Part shown: one piece after another, positions 19,289-28,140 of the stretch
How positions within the stretch are numbered: the stretch's first letter is position 1
Layout of the letters: the number at the start of each line of letters is the position of its first letter
NCBI RefSeq assembly: GCF_004123905.1
Contig: NZ_MZXW01000015.1
Location: forward strand, 372,001 to 436,000
Source: Bradyrhizobium betae
Lineage (GTDB): Bacteria; Pseudomonadota; Alphaproteobacteria; Rhizobiales; Xanthobacteraceae
Length of the DNA: 64,000 nucleotides
Direction of reading: 5' to 3'
Notes under the pieces: generated by a model
What the model was told of the DNA's origin: nothing
The model's input: the letters and a program-made list of their open reading frames with translations, nothing else
Database searches by the model: none
Program-made: the position numbers and the translations under genes

Positions 19289-19768
19289 CTACCGCTTGGC
19301 CTCGCCGAACACCACGGTTGGGACCGTGCGATTGACGATCTCGCGCAGCGCGAAACTTGATTGCACCCTGGCGACGCGCGGCAGGCGCGATAGCTCGGTG
19401 CGGTGGATGCGCTCGAAATCCTGGATGTCGCGCGCCAGTACAATCAGGATGTAGTCGTCGGTCCCCGACATCAGGAAGCAGCGCACGACGGAGGGGCATT
19501 TCACGACCTCCGCCTCGAAGGCCTTGAGCGCCTCGTCGCTCTGGCTCTCGAGCGCGATGCGCACCAGCACGGTCGTGGTGAGGCCGAACTGTGTCAGATC
19601 GAGCGCGGCCTGGTAGGCCTGGATGTAGCCGTCGTCCTCCAGCGCCTTCTGCCGCCGCGCCAGCGCGGTGCTTGATAGCCCGACCTTGTTGGCGAGCTCG
19701 GTGTGGCTGGCCCGCGCATTGGTGGTGAGTTCCGCGAGAATGGCGAGATCTTTCCGGTCGAGGGCCAA
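19289..19768 (-). CDS. Lrp/AsnC family transcriptional regulator
   Basis: A 159-residue regulator. The N-terminal winged HTH covers about residues 4-55 (LDRKDLAILAELTTNARAS then ELANKVGLSSTALARRQKAL). The RAM/AsnC ligand domain follows, with VRIALESQSDEALKAFEA and VVRCFLMSGTDDYILIVLARD. Family members form octamers and often sense amino acids. The gene is divergent from alanine dehydrogenase with 143 bp between the starts, the usual arrangement for an Lrp-type activator of ald (AldR/AdeR type). The sequence supports control of ald; alanine as ligand is inference. Confidence 0.92.
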   Translation of the reverse strand: MALDRKDLAILAELTTNARASHTELANKVGLSSTALARRQKALEDDGYIQAYQAALDLTQFGLTTTVLVRIALESQSDEALKAFEAEVVKCPSVVRCFLMSGTDDYILIVLARDIQDFERIHRTELSRLPRVARVQSSFALREIVNRTVPTVVFGEAKR

Positions 19769-19794
19769 TGTTGCGTTTCCAGCGTGAAAGGGCG

Positions 19795-19847
19795 TTTGCG
19801 CGCCGGAAACCGGCGCGGGGAGGCCAAGGCTAGCGGATATTTGCGCG
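19795..19847. promoter_or_regulatory. Lrp-ald intergenic control region with repeats
   Basis: The gap between the divergent starts holds a perfect inverted repeat, CGCGCCGG-AAA-CCGGCGCG at 19799-19817, and two direct copies of TTTGCGCG at 19795 and 19840, 45 bp apart. The second copy reads TTTGCGCGAAA, an imperfect palindrome. Repeats spaced over several helical turns suit Lrp-type octamers. The exact site is not established. Confidence 0.4.
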
Positions 19848-19911
19848 AAACCAAACCGGCGACGTCGCTACCATGAACAACGGAATCAATGCGTTGGCAG
19901 AGGAGCTGAAG

Positions 19912-21027
19912 ATGCGTGTCGGTGTGCCCAGGGAGATCAAGGTGCAGGAATATCGCGTCGGGCTCACCCCGGGCGCCGTCCGCGAATATGTCGTGGCCGG
20001 GCACCAGGTGACGGTCGAGGCCGGCGCCGGCGGCGGCATCGGCGCGTCCGATGATGCGTATCGGCGGGCAGGGGCCGCGATTGCCGAAAGTGCGCGCGAC
20101 ATCTTTGCGAAGTCCGACATGATCGTGAAGGTGAAGGAGCCGCAGAAGGGCGAATGGACCCAGCTCCGCGAAAGCCAGATCCTGTTCACTTACCTCCATC
20201 TCGCGCCGGATCCTGAACAGGCCAAGGGCCTGCTCGCTTCCGGCTGTACGGCGATCGCCTATGAAACCGTCACTGACGCGGCCGGTCACCTCCCCCTGCT
20301 TGCGCCGATGAGCGAAGTCGCCGGCCGCCTCGCCATCGAGGCCGCCGGCGCGGCGCTCAAGCGATCGGCCGGCGGTCGAGGTCTGCTGCTGGGTGGCGTA
20401 CCCGGCGTGCAGCCGGCGCGGGTCGTCGTGCTCGGCGGCGGCGTGGTGGGAACGCAGGCGGCGCGCATGGCCGCAGGGCTCGGCGCGGAAGTCACCGTGA
20501 TCGACCGCTCTCTTCCCAGGCTGCGTGAATTGGACGATCTCTTTGTCGGCCGCGTGCGCACGCGCTTCTCGACCATCGAGTCGGTCGAGGAGGAAGTGTT
20601 TGGCGCCGACGTCGTGATCGGTGCGGTCTTGGTGCCGGGCGCCAGCGCGCCAAAGCTGGTCACGCGCGCGATGCTCAAATCGATGCGGCCCGGCGCCGTG
20701 CTGGTCGACGTCGCCATCGATCAGGGTGGCTGCTTCGAGACCTCGCATCCGACCACGCACACCGATCCGACCTACGTGGTCGACGGCATCGTGCACTATT
20801 GCGTCGCCAACATGCCGGGGGCGGTGCCGGTGACGTCGAGCCAGGCGCTGAACAATGCGACACTGCCGTTCGGATTGATGCTCGCGAGCAAGGGCTTTGC
20901 CGCGGTGCTGGAAAATCCTCACTTGCGTGACGGCCTGAACGTGCATCGCGGCCGCATCACCAACAAGGCGGTGGCGGAGAGCCTCGGGCTGGAATTCGCT
21001 CCGGTCGAGAGCGGGCTGGCGGCGTAG
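19912..21027 (+). CDS. ald: alanine dehydrogenase
   Basis: A 371-residue NAD-dependent enzyme that interconverts L-alanine and pyruvate plus ammonia. It opens MRVGVPREIKVQEYRVGLTPG, with the Arg and Lys that bind pyruvate, and has KVKEPQKGEW, the NAD motif VVVLGGGVVGTQAARMAAGLGA and VLVDVAIDQGGCFETSHPTTH. ATG at 19912 is preceded by AGGAGCTGAAG and gives exactly the family length. The frame begins 13 codons earlier but those are not conserved. The divergent Lrp/AsnC gene is the probable regulator. Confidence 0.97.
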   Translation: MRVGVPREIKVQEYRVGLTPGAVREYVVAGHQVTVEAGAGGGIGASDDAYRRAGAAIAESARDIFAKSDMIVKVKEPQKGEWTQLRESQILFTYLHLAPDPEQAKGLLASGCTAIAYETVTDAAGHLPLLAPMSEVAGRLAIEAAGAALKRSAGGRGLLLGGVPGVQPARVVVLGGGVVGTQAARMAAGLGAEVTVIDRSLPRLRELDDLFVGRVRTRFSTIESVEEEVFGADVVIGAVLVPGASAPKLVTRAMLKSMRPGAVLVDVAIDQGGCFETSHPTTHTDPTYVVDGIVHYCVANMPGAVPVTSSQALNNATLPFGLMLASKGFAAVLENPHLRDGLNVHRGRITNKAVAESLGLEFAPVESGLAA

Positions 21028-21030
21028 CGT

Positions 21031-21666
21031 TTAGGTGGGCTTGCGATGACGGCTGCCGAGCGCGGCTTCGATCGTCTCCGGGCGCTCGATGCGCTCGATC
21101 AGCATGTCGATGCGGTCGCCACCCCAGAACAGCTCGCCGTTGAACACCATGGTCGGCACGCCGAACACGCCGAGCGTTTCGGCCTCATCGATGATGCGGT
21201 CATGCTCGGTGCGGGCAGGGCCGTTGACATAGGCTTCGAACTCGCTGGCGGAGCCACCACATGACGTGATCACGTCGGTGATTGCGGCGAGATCGTCGAT
21301 CTCCAGCTCGTGACTCCAGAATTTTCGGAACACCGTGTCGTGGTAAGGGCGGAAGAAGCCGTGGGCTTGCGCGAACAGCATCCCGGCGCTGGCATAAAAC
21401 GCGTCGTAGATCCGCCGCGGCCCCTTCATGACGAGCCCTTGCGCATTGGCATAGCGCCGCGCGTCCATGTAGGCGTAGCGCACCTTGCGCCAGAAATGCG
21501 GCGTACGCTCCTCGACCTTCCCCATGAATTCGGCGATGCGCAGCGTGTAGGGCAGCCATTCCAGCTCGACGTCGTGCGTCTCCTCCAGCGCGAACAGGCG
21601 CCTGTTGGCGACGAACGCGTAGGGGCTCTTGTAGTCGGTGTAGATGCGGACGATTGGCTTTGGCAT
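21031..21666 (-). CDS. DsbA-family / 2-hydroxychromene-2-carboxylate isomerase-like protein
   Basis: A 211-residue thioredoxin-fold protein of the GST-kappa/HCCA-isomerase group. It opens with VRIYTDYKSPYAFVANRRLFAL, where SPYA takes the place of the CXXC of true DsbA; Ser is the glutathione-activating residue in this group. The C-terminal FGVPTMVFNGELFWGGDRIDML matches the family's cis-Pro motif. No signal peptide is present, so it is cytoplasmic. The gene begins 11 bp after the monooxygenase stop, the last of a four-gene operon. It may handle a ring-cleavage or glutathione-linked intermediate of the same pathway; this is inference. Confidence 0.85.
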   Translation of the reverse strand: MPKPIVRIYTDYKSPYAFVANRRLFALEETHDVELEWLPYTLRIAEFMGKVEERTPHFWRKVRYAYMDARRYANAQGLVMKGPRRIYDAFYASAGMLFAQAHGFFRPYHDTVFRKFWSHELEIDDLAAITDVITSCGGSASEFEAYVNGPARTEHDRIIDEAETLGVFGVPTMVFNGELFWGGDRIDMLIERIERPETIEAALGSRHRKPT

Positions 21667-21677
21667 TGGCGGCTCCT

Positions 21678-23594
21678 CTAAGCTTGCGCCTTCGTCAGCC
21701 TGTATTGCCCCAGATCCGGGTCATGCGTCATGCGCCAATAGTCCACGAAACGCCACGGCATCGCCGAGAACACACGGCCGCTGGAGTTACGGTAGTAGGT
21801 GCTCATGCCCGGATGGGTCCAGATCATCCCCTCGTGCTCGGCATCGACCTTGCGGACGTAGTCGTCGAGTACGTCCTGACGGACGTCGATCGCGGCGACG
21901 TCGTGCTCGATCATGCTGGCGAGGCAGGCCGAGATGTAGCGGCTCTGGCATTCCGACTGGAAAATGACGCTGCCCCCATGCGCGGGACCCGAGTTCGGGC
22001 CGAGCATGCAGAAGAAGTTGGGAAAGTCAGGCACGGTGAGGCCGAGGAACGCCGTCGGGTTATCGTTGGCCCAGGCCTCGCGCAAATCCTTGCCGCCGCG
22101 GCCGCTGATGTTGAGGCGTGCCGCCATCTCCGCGACCTTGAAGCCAGTGGCGACGACGATGATGTCGGCGGGGCGGTGCTCGCCGTCGGCGCTGACGATG
22201 CCGTTTCGGTCGAAATGGTCGATCGCGTCGGTGACGAGCCCGACATTGTCCCGCGTCAATGTCTTGAACCAGTTGTTGTCGAGCAGGATGCGCTTGCCGT
22301 AGGGCGGATAGGTCGGAACGCATTTTTCGATCAAGTCCGGCCGGTCTTTCAGTTCGGTGTGGATGAAGTCGGTCAGTTCCTGGCGATGCCGGTCATTGCC
22401 CTTGTTGACCGCGCGCTCCGGATGCGGCCAGGCCGGATCCTTGCGCAGGAACGGCAGCAGGCCATCGCCATAGCGCCAGAACATGTTGAAGCGGTACCAC
22501 TGCACATAGAACGGCAGATGTGCCAGCAGCCAGCGTGCGCCCTCGCTGATCGGGTCGGCATAGCCCTTCACCGGTCGCGCCCATTGCGCGCTGCGCTGAT
22601 AGACCGTGATGGAGGCGACGCGGCCGGCGATCGCTGGCACGAGTTGCATCGACGTCGCGCCGGTGCCGATCACAGCGACATGCTTGCCGTCGATATCGAT
22701 ATAGCCGGACCACATTGCGGAGTGCAGGATTGTGCCCTCGAAGCTTTCTTCGCCCTTGAAGTGCGCGCGCGAGGGATCGTTGAGCTGGCCGATGGCCGAG
22801 ACCAGCGCGGTGGATTCGAAAATCTCTTCGCCATTCCCGGTCTTGAGCGTCGAGATCCAGCGCCGCTTGCCCTCGTCCCAGCGCGACGCGGTCAGCTCGG
22901 TGTTGACGCGCAGATGCTTGCGGATGCCGTATTCGTCGGCGACCTTTAGCAGGTATCCGAGCAGCTCCTCGCGCTGACAGAAATAGCGCGTCCACGCATT
23001 GCCCGAGCCGAACGAATAGGAATAGGAATGGTTCGGCGTATCGACGCCGCAGCCGGGATAGCGGTTGATCCACCAGGTGCCGCCGAGCTCGGCGTTCTTC
23101 TCGACGATGGTGTAGGGGATGCCGAGATGGCCGAGCGCGACGCCGAGCGCGATGGCACAGACGCCGGCGCCGACGATCAGCACGTGCTGGCCGGCGAGCT
23201 TTTCGTCTGAAGGACGCTTGGTCCAGCGCGCCTCGCGCGGCACAAAACCCATCTCCTCGCGCATCAGCGGCGCGTATTCCGGGGCGACGTTCTCGCCGAG
23301 GCAGGCGCGCATCATCTTCAGCAACAGCTCTTCGCCGGGGTCGCTGATCGCGGGTTTCGGCGTGCCGTCGGCAAACAGCTTGACGACCGCAGCGCGGATC
23401 TCGTCCTGGATCTCCCGGGGCACGCCGGCCTCGGGATCGGGAATGAGGCGGATGTCGCGCTTGGGCAGGTAGGGCGGCTCGAGCCATTTTTCGTCGCCGG
23501 TCATGTGCACGAGCACCATCAGGAGACAGCGGATGTCGCCTTCGGCGATTGCGGAAGCGATGTCGAACGGCTTGTGTGGAGATGCGATGTTCAT
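21678..23594 (-). CDS. flavin-containing (Baeyer-Villiger type) monooxygenase
   Basis: A 638-residue FAD/NADPH enzyme. The first Rossmann motif (about residue 135) is VLIVGAGVCAIALG, followed by GGTWWINRYPGCGVDTPNHS, a hallmark of Baeyer-Villiger monooxygenases. The fingerprint FEGTILHSAMWS fits FxGxxxHxxxW, but the usual final Pro or Asp is Ser. The second dinucleotide motif is VAVIGTGATSMQ, and ATGFKVAEMA lies near the C-terminal FAD contact. The N-terminal 130 residues are an extension seen in a long subgroup of these enzymes. It probably inserts oxygen next to a carbonyl. It overlaps the TetR gene by 4 bp. Confidence 0.9.
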   Translation of the reverse strand: MNIASPHKPFDIASAIAEGDIRCLLMVLVHMTGDEKWLEPPYLPKRDIRLIPDPEAGVPREIQDEIRAAVVKLFADGTPKPAISDPGEELLLKMMRACLGENVAPEYAPLMREEMGFVPREARWTKRPSDEKLAGQHVLIVGAGVCAIALGVALGHLGIPYTIVEKNAELGGTWWINRYPGCGVDTPNHSYSYSFGSGNAWTRYFCQREELLGYLLKVADEYGIRKHLRVNTELTASRWDEGKRRWISTLKTGNGEEIFESTALVSAIGQLNDPSRAHFKGEESFEGTILHSAMWSGYIDIDGKHVAVIGTGATSMQLVPAIAGRVASITVYQRSAQWARPVKGYADPISEGARWLLAHLPFYVQWYRFNMFWRYGDGLLPFLRKDPAWPHPERAVNKGNDRHRQELTDFIHTELKDRPDLIEKCVPTYPPYGKRILLDNNWFKTLTRDNVGLVTDAIDHFDRNGIVSADGEHRPADIIVVATGFKVAEMAARLNISGRGGKDLREAWANDNPTAFLGLTVPDFPNFFCMLGPNSGPAHGGSVIFQSECQSRYISACLASMIEHDVAAIDVRQDVLDDYVRKVDAEHEGMIWTHPGMSTYYRNSSGRVFSAMPWRFVDYWRMTHDPDLGQYRLTKAQA

Positions 23595-24232
23595 GGCGTG
23601 TCCTGATCTCCGGATGAACTGAAGAGGCCGCGCGTCATCAGCTTGCGATAGGCGGAGATGACGTGGTCGGGCACGGCGGTGACGCCGTCGGCCGAATAGG
23701 AGTAGCGGCGGCTGAGATAGCCGCGCGAGCCCATCAGCATGTGGACGATGGCCTCGAATTCCTCGTCGCTGTAATCGTGAATCGCGCCGGCCCCTCGCGC
23801 GCGCCGCAAGATGCGGACATAGGCGACCGAGATGTTGTCGAGATGCTTCTGATAGCCGATCGGTGCGAAGAACTCGGCCTCGTTGAGGATGCGCAAGAAT
23901 TCCGGCACTTCGCGGATGAAATCGAAGAAGGCGGCGAAGCGTGCGATCTCCTGCCGCGCCGCATCCGCCGTGCCGGTGCGGGCGCGGATGAACTCGACCA
24001 TGTCGAGGCCGATCTTCGGCAGCAGCTGGTCCAGAAGCTCCTGCCGGTTTTCGAAATGATTGTAGAAGGTGCCCTGCGCGACGCCGGCCTCCTCGGTGAT
24101 GCGGGCGACGGAGGCTTCGGCATAGCCGTGCTTGCCGACGACCTTAGTTGCGGCCTCAAAAATCTTCTGCTTGGTCCAGGCGTTGCGCTCGACGCGGTTG
24201 AGCTTTGTGACCTTGGCGTTGGCTTGCGTCAT
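23591..24232 (-). CDS. TetR/AcrR family transcriptional regulator
   Basis: A 213-residue repressor-type protein. The HTH lies at about residues 20-65: KIFEAATKVVGKHGYAEASVARITEEAGVAQGTFYNHFENRQELLDQL, read in short pieces, is a typical TetR helix set. The rest is an all-alpha ligand domain with no assignable ligand. It sits between the AMP-ligase and the monooxygenase with 4-bp overlaps on both sides, so it is made in the operon it probably controls. A palindrome at 25772-25787 between the ligase and the divergent importer is a candidate site. Confidence 0.93.
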   Translation of the reverse strand: MTQANAKVTKLNRVERNAWTKQKIFEAATKVVGKHGYAEASVARITEEAGVAQGTFYNHFENRQELLDQLLPKIGLDMVEFIRARTGTADAARQEIARFAAFFDFIREVPEFLRILNEAEFFAPIGYQKHLDNISVAYVRILRRARGAGAIHDYSDEEFEAIVHMLMGSRGYLSRRYSYSADGVTAVPDHVISAYRKLMTRGLFSSSGDQDTP

Positions 24233-25722
24233 TCAGACGTCTCCAGCTCGGCGCGCAGCACGCGCTTGAGGATTTTTCCGCTCGGGTTGCGCGGCAGGCT
24301 GTCACGGATGACAAGCTGTTTCGGTACCTTGAAGCTCGCCAGCCGCGCGCGGCAATGGTCGGTGAGGGCAGGGAGATCCAGCGTCGCGCCTTCAGCCAGC
24401 ACGACGATGGCGACGGGACGCTCGCCCCAACGCGCGTCGCGCAGGCCGATCACGGCGACCTCGCGCACCTCAGGCAGATCGTAGATGACGCGCTCGACCT
24501 CGGAGGAGGCGATGTTCTCGCCGCCGGAGATGATCATGTCCTTCTTGCGGTCGGTCAGATACAGAAAGCCCTCGTCGTCGAGATAGCCGACGTCGCCGCT
24601 GCGGAACCAGTCGCCGAAGAAGGCAGCTTTGGTCTTCTCCGGATCCTTCCAATAGCCGCGCGTGATTTTGGGTCCACGCAGGCAGATCTCGCCATTGACG
24701 TGCGGCGGCAGCGCCTTACCGTCCTCGTCGCGGATCTCGATCTCGACATGGGCGATGGCGCGGCCGGTCGAGCCAATCTTCTCGGTCTCGCGGCCTGTCT
24801 CCATAAACGTGTCGCCGCCGACGGTTTCGGTGAGGCCATAGGCGTCGATGTAGCGCGCATTGCGAAAATATTCCGAGAAGGCGCGGATACGCAGCTCCGG
24901 CGTCTTCTCGCCGCCGCCGATCGCCCATGTCAGGCTCGACACGTCGTAGCGGTCACGCGTCGGGCAGGTGAGCATCCCGGTGGTCATCACAGGCGCGAAC
25001 CAGGCTGCGTTGAGCCTGTCCTCGGCGATGGCGCTAAGCGTCGACTCCGGCTCAAAATTGCGCTCGACGCGAATGAAGCCGCCATGCCAGAGCACGGCGA
25101 TGCCGGGCAGATCGAGCGCGCCGACGTGGTAGAGCGGGCCGACGACGAGCAGCCGCGTGTCGGCACTGAGGCCGAGTGCGATCGTCTGGTCAGCCGACTT
25201 CCAGTAGAAATTATCGTAGGTGAGCATCACGCCCTTGGGACGGTCGGTCGTGCCCGAGGTGTACATCAGCCGCATCAGGTCGGATGGCTGGCGGACGTGC
25301 ATCGGGGCCGCTCCAGCGCCGCCCGCGAGACACGTGACGCTTTGCTGCGCGGCTTCGTTCAGAACGACGATCGTCGCGCCTGCCGCGTTCGCCGCCAGTT
25401 CCTCATCGGCGATCAACAGTCGGGCGCCGGCATTGCTGGCGATGTAGCCGACCTCGTCGCGGGAGAGGCGGAAATTGATCGGCAGGAAGACCGCGCCGAG
25501 ATGGCTGGTGGCGAAGACGAGTTCCAGGAAGGCCGCGCTGTTCTTCATCAGCACGGCCACGACATCGCCGGCGCCGATGTCCTGCGCGGCGAGCCAGCCT
25601 GCGACGTGCCGGACGCGCGCATCGAACGCCGCGTAGGAGATCTGCTCGCCGCGGTATTTCAGCGCGGGCCGCTCCGGCGTCCGCCGGGCATGGAAGGCGA
25701 TGAAGCTCGAAAGATTGATCAT
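24229..25722 (-). CDS. long/medium-chain acyl-CoA synthetase-like AMP-dependent ligase
   Basis: A 497-residue ANL-family enzyme that activates a carboxylic acid to its acyl-CoA through an acyl-AMP. Motifs in order: the P-loop MYTSGTTDRPKGVML, AYGLTETVGG, RSGDVGYLDDEGFLYLTDRKKDM, GGENIASSEVE and the C-terminal catalytic lysine PRNPSGKILKR. It opens MINLSSFIAFHARRTPERPAL. It is the first gene of the ligase-TetR-monooxygenase-DsbA operon. Substrate unknown; aromatic, alicyclic or fatty acids are all possible. Together with the Baeyer-Villiger enzyme this suggests breakdown of a ring or branched carboxylic compound. Confidence 0.9.
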   Translation of the reverse strand: MINLSSFIAFHARRTPERPALKYRGEQISYAAFDARVRHVAGWLAAQDIGAGDVVAVLMKNSAAFLELVFATSHLGAVFLPINFRLSRDEVGYIASNAGARLLIADEELAANAAGATIVVLNEAAQQSVTCLAGGAGAAPMHVRQPSDLMRLMYTSGTTDRPKGVMLTYDNFYWKSADQTIALGLSADTRLLVVGPLYHVGALDLPGIAVLWHGGFIRVERNFEPESTLSAIAEDRLNAAWFAPVMTTGMLTCPTRDRYDVSSLTWAIGGGEKTPELRIRAFSEYFRNARYIDAYGLTETVGGDTFMETGRETEKIGSTGRAIAHVEIEIRDEDGKALPPHVNGEICLRGPKITRGYWKDPEKTKAAFFGDWFRSGDVGYLDDEGFLYLTDRKKDMIISGGENIASSEVERVIYDLPEVREVAVIGLRDARWGERPVAIVVLAEGATLDLPALTDHCRARLASFKVPKQLVIRDSLPRNPSGKILKRVLRAELETSE

Positions 25723-25771
25723 TGTGCGATGACGGGCCGGTTGCGGGCCTCGTTTCCTCCCGTTGTGAATA

Positions 25772-25787
25772 ATGACTCATAGTTCAT
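25772..25787. promoter_or_regulatory. candidate TetR operator
   Basis: ATGACTCATAGTTCAT is a 16-bp imperfect palindrome (outer ATGA/TCAT and central AT symmetric). It lies 50 bp upstream of the ligase start and 105 bp upstream of the divergent binding-protein gene, in the only intergenic gap of the locus. The form resembles operators of TetR regulators of acyl-CoA pathways. A site here could control both directions. Confidence 0.5.
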
Positions 25788-25891
25788 GATTGTCTTGACG
25801 TCACCCCCTCCCTCTGAAATTGTTGAGCGCACGGAGACGCGACGATCTCCGGCAAGGGACTGGAACGCCGACCCGACAGAGGGAGGGGAAA

Positions 25892-27151
25892 ATGACGAGA
25901 ACCCGCACGCCGGGCATCAGCCGCCGTTCAACATTGGCGCTGATGGGCGCCGGTGCGATGAGTGTTGCCGCGCCGTGGGTGGCGCGCGCCCAAGCCAAGA
26001 CCGTCAAGATCGGCATGCCGACGATTTTGTCGGGCCGCGTCGCGCAGCTCGGTACATCCTCACGTAATGCGGTGATGCTCGAGGTCGACAAGGTCAACGC
26101 CGCCGGCGGGCTTGCGGGCCGACAGATCGAAATGGTGGTCCGCGATTCCAAGGGCCAGCCGCAGGAAGCCGCCCGCGTCGCGCGCGAGCTCGTCAATACC
26201 GACGGCTGCGAACTGCTGCTCGACGGCGAGGCGTCGTCCGGATCGTTCGCGGTGCACGAGGTCGCGCGCGATCTCGGCGTGCTCTGCATCCACACCTGCT
26301 CGGAAGCGTCGTCGCTCACCGCCGATCCGAAGCAGCACATCCCGAACTCGTTCCGTTGCGTCCGGCAGGGTATCCACGATTCCATCGTCGGCGGCAGCTA
26401 CGCAGCCGGCATCGCGAAAGCCAAGGGCCTGAAGAAATGGGCGACGTGCTCGCCGGATTACGCCTATGGCCGCGACACCACCGGCGAGTTCACGCTGTAC
26501 CTGAAGCGCTTTGCGCCCGACGTCGAGGTGATCAGCGAGTCCTGGCCAAAGCTGTTCCAGCCCGACTACACCGAAGTCGTGACGAAGATTTTGCAGGCCA
26601 AGCCGCAGGCGCTGTACTCCTGCCTGTGGGGCGGCGATCTCACCTCCTACATCGACCAGGCCAACATCTACGCGATGTTCACCCAGATGGAGGTGTTCGC
26701 GGTCAACATGGCCGACTACACCGCGCTCACGGTGGTGAAGAACCTGCCCAAGGGCATCCACTCCGGCAACCGCTACATCAAGAGCTTCCCGACGACGCCA
26801 GAAAATGCAGCGTGGGGCGATGCGTACAAGGCCAAGTACAACGAATACCCGACCAACTGGTCGTGGCAGAACGCGACCGCGGTGATGTTCCTGGCCGAAG
26901 CCGCCAAGAAGGCGAACTCGACCGACGGCAAGAAGCTCGCGGAAGTGTTGAAGGGCCTCACCATCAAGTGCCCGTTCGGTGCCGACGGCACCGTGACGAT
27001 GCGCGGCGACGATCACACGCTGGTCGGCTACGCCATCGGTTGGGGCACCACGATCCCGCAGGAGCCCTATGTGCCCGAGGTCAAGGCCGGCGACTGGAGG
27101 ACCATTTTTGAGCTCGAGGCCGAGTGGAAGAAGAGCAAGGGCTACACCTGA
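25892..27151 (+). CDS. branched-chain amino-acid type ABC transporter substrate-binding protein
   Basis: A 419-residue periplasmic protein. The leader SRRSTLALMGAGAMSVAAPWVARAQA has twin arginines and suggests Tat export. The mature part begins KTVKIGMPTILSGRVAQLG and follows the Peripla_BP_6 (LivJ-like) pattern, with EVDKVNAAGGLAGRQIEMVVRDS. ATG at 25892 follows GGGAGGGGAAA. It heads a five-gene importer of the Liv type. Placement opposite a ligase/monooxygenase operon suggests the ligand is the acid or amide broken down there rather than an amino acid; many such proteins in soil bacteria bind aromatic or organic acids. Confidence 0.9.
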   Translation: MTRTRTPGISRRSTLALMGAGAMSVAAPWVARAQAKTVKIGMPTILSGRVAQLGTSSRNAVMLEVDKVNAAGGLAGRQIEMVVRDSKGQPQEAARVARELVNTDGCELLLDGEASSGSFAVHEVARDLGVLCIHTCSEASSLTADPKQHIPNSFRCVRQGIHDSIVGGSYAAGIAKAKGLKKWATCSPDYAYGRDTTGEFTLYLKRFAPDVEVISESWPKLFQPDYTEVVTKILQAKPQALYSCLWGGDLTSYIDQANIYAMFTQMEVFAVNMADYTALTVVKNLPKGIHSGNRYIKSFPTTPENAAWGDAYKAKYNEYPTNWSWQNATAVMFLAEAAKKANSTDGKKLAEVLKGLTIKCPFGADGTVTMRGDDHTLVGYAIGWGTTIPQEPYVPEVKAGDWRTIFELEAEWKKSKGYT

Positions 27152-27166
27152 TCACGCGCAGGGCGG

Positions 27167-27188
27167 AGGCGGGCAACCGTCCCCGCCT
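27167..27188 (+). terminator. stem-loop after binding-protein gene (attenuator-like)
   Basis: AGGCGGG at 27167-27173 and CCCGCCT at 27182-27188 form a perfect 7-bp stem followed by TTTGTCTTGTTTT. This resembles an intrinsic terminator, 15 bp after the binding-protein stop and before livH. It probably lets most transcripts stop here, giving more binding protein than permease. Confidence 0.6.
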
Positions 27189-27237
27189 TTGTCTTGTTTT
27201 CCGCGCCGGTCTGGCGCACGACAATGAAAGTGCCCCC

Positions 27238-28140
27238 GTGGATCTCGACGCGCTCACCGGCTGCCTCTCCAGCTCCGCCTGCCTGGTGACACAAACCACC
27301 AGCGGCCTCATCATCGGCATGCTGCTGTTTTTGGTCGCGGTCGGGCTGACGCTGATTTTCGGCGTGCTCAAGATCGTCAATTTCAGCCACGGCGCCTTCT
27401 ATATGTTCGGCGCTTATTTCGCGATGACGGCCTACCACCTCACCGAGAGCTTTGCGCTGGCGATGCTGGCAGGTGCGGCCGGCACCGCCATTCTCGGCCT
27501 GATCTTCGAACGCGTCTTCATGAGCCGCGTCTATGGCGCCGACGTGCTGATGCAGCTGCTTGTCTGCTACGCCTTCGTGCTGATCTTCGACGATGTCGTG
27601 CGGTTGATCTGGGGACCGGAATTCAAATCGATGGGCATGCCGTCCGCGTTCCAGGTGATGCCGCTGTTCATCGCCGGCGGCGTGGTGCCGCCTTATTACC
27701 TGCTGCTGATCGGCGTCGCGCTGGTCGCGGCCATCGTGCTCGGCATTGGCCTCTCGCGCAGCCGCATCGGCAAGGTGATCCGCGCCGCCGCGCACAATCC
27801 CGGCATGGTCTCTGCGCTCGGCATCAACACCGGCCTGATCTATGGCGGCGTGTTCGCGCTCGGTGGCATGCTGGCGGGTCTTGCCGGCGCGCTCGCAGCA
27901 CCCGTGCGTTCGTTGACGCCGGGGATGGGATTCTCGGTCCTCATTGAGTCCTTCATCGTCACCGTAATCGGCGGCATGGGCTCGATCCTGGGCGCGTTGA
28001 TCGGAGCGCTGCTGCTCGGCCTGATCCGCTCCTTCGGCTCGCTCGGCTTTCCCCTGTTCACGGAAGGGCTGATGTACCTGTTCATGGTGATCGTGCTGGT
28101 CTCAAAACCCACCGGCCTGTTCGGCAAGGAGGCGGCATGA
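27238..28140 (+). CDS. livH: branched-chain amino-acid type ABC transporter permease (LivH)
   Basis: A 300-residue inner-membrane permease. The LivH-type core is visible from TTSGLIIGMLLFLVAVGLTL and FGVLKIVNFSHGAFYMFGAY to FIVTVIGGMGSILGALIGALLLGLIR, with about eight membrane segments. I set the start at GTG 27238 because the protein family begins there and the frame upstream has no ATG with a ribosome site; the start is uncertain. It pairs with the LivM protein, whose gene overlaps this one by 4 bp, to form the channel of the importer. Confidence 0.88.
   Translation: MDLDALTGCLSSSACLVTQTTSGLIIGMLLFLVAVGLTLIFGVLKIVNFSHGAFYMFGAYFAMTAYHLTESFALAMLAGAAGTAILGLIFERVFMSRVYGADVLMQLLVCYAFVLIFDDVVRLIWGPEFKSMGMPSAFQVMPLFIAGGVVPPYYLLLIGVALVAAIVLGIGLSRSRIGKVIRAAAHNPGMVSALGINTGLIYGGVFALGGMLAGLAGALAAPVRSLTPGMGFSVLIESFIVTVIGGMGSILGALIGALLLGLIRSFGSLGFPLFTEGLMYLFMVIVLVSKPTGLFGKEAA

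Noticed and set aside
19873..19911. Earlier ATG at 19873 for alanine dehydrogenase
   Set aside because: The 13 extra residues are not conserved; the start at 19912 has AGGAGCTGAAG before it and gives the family length of 371.
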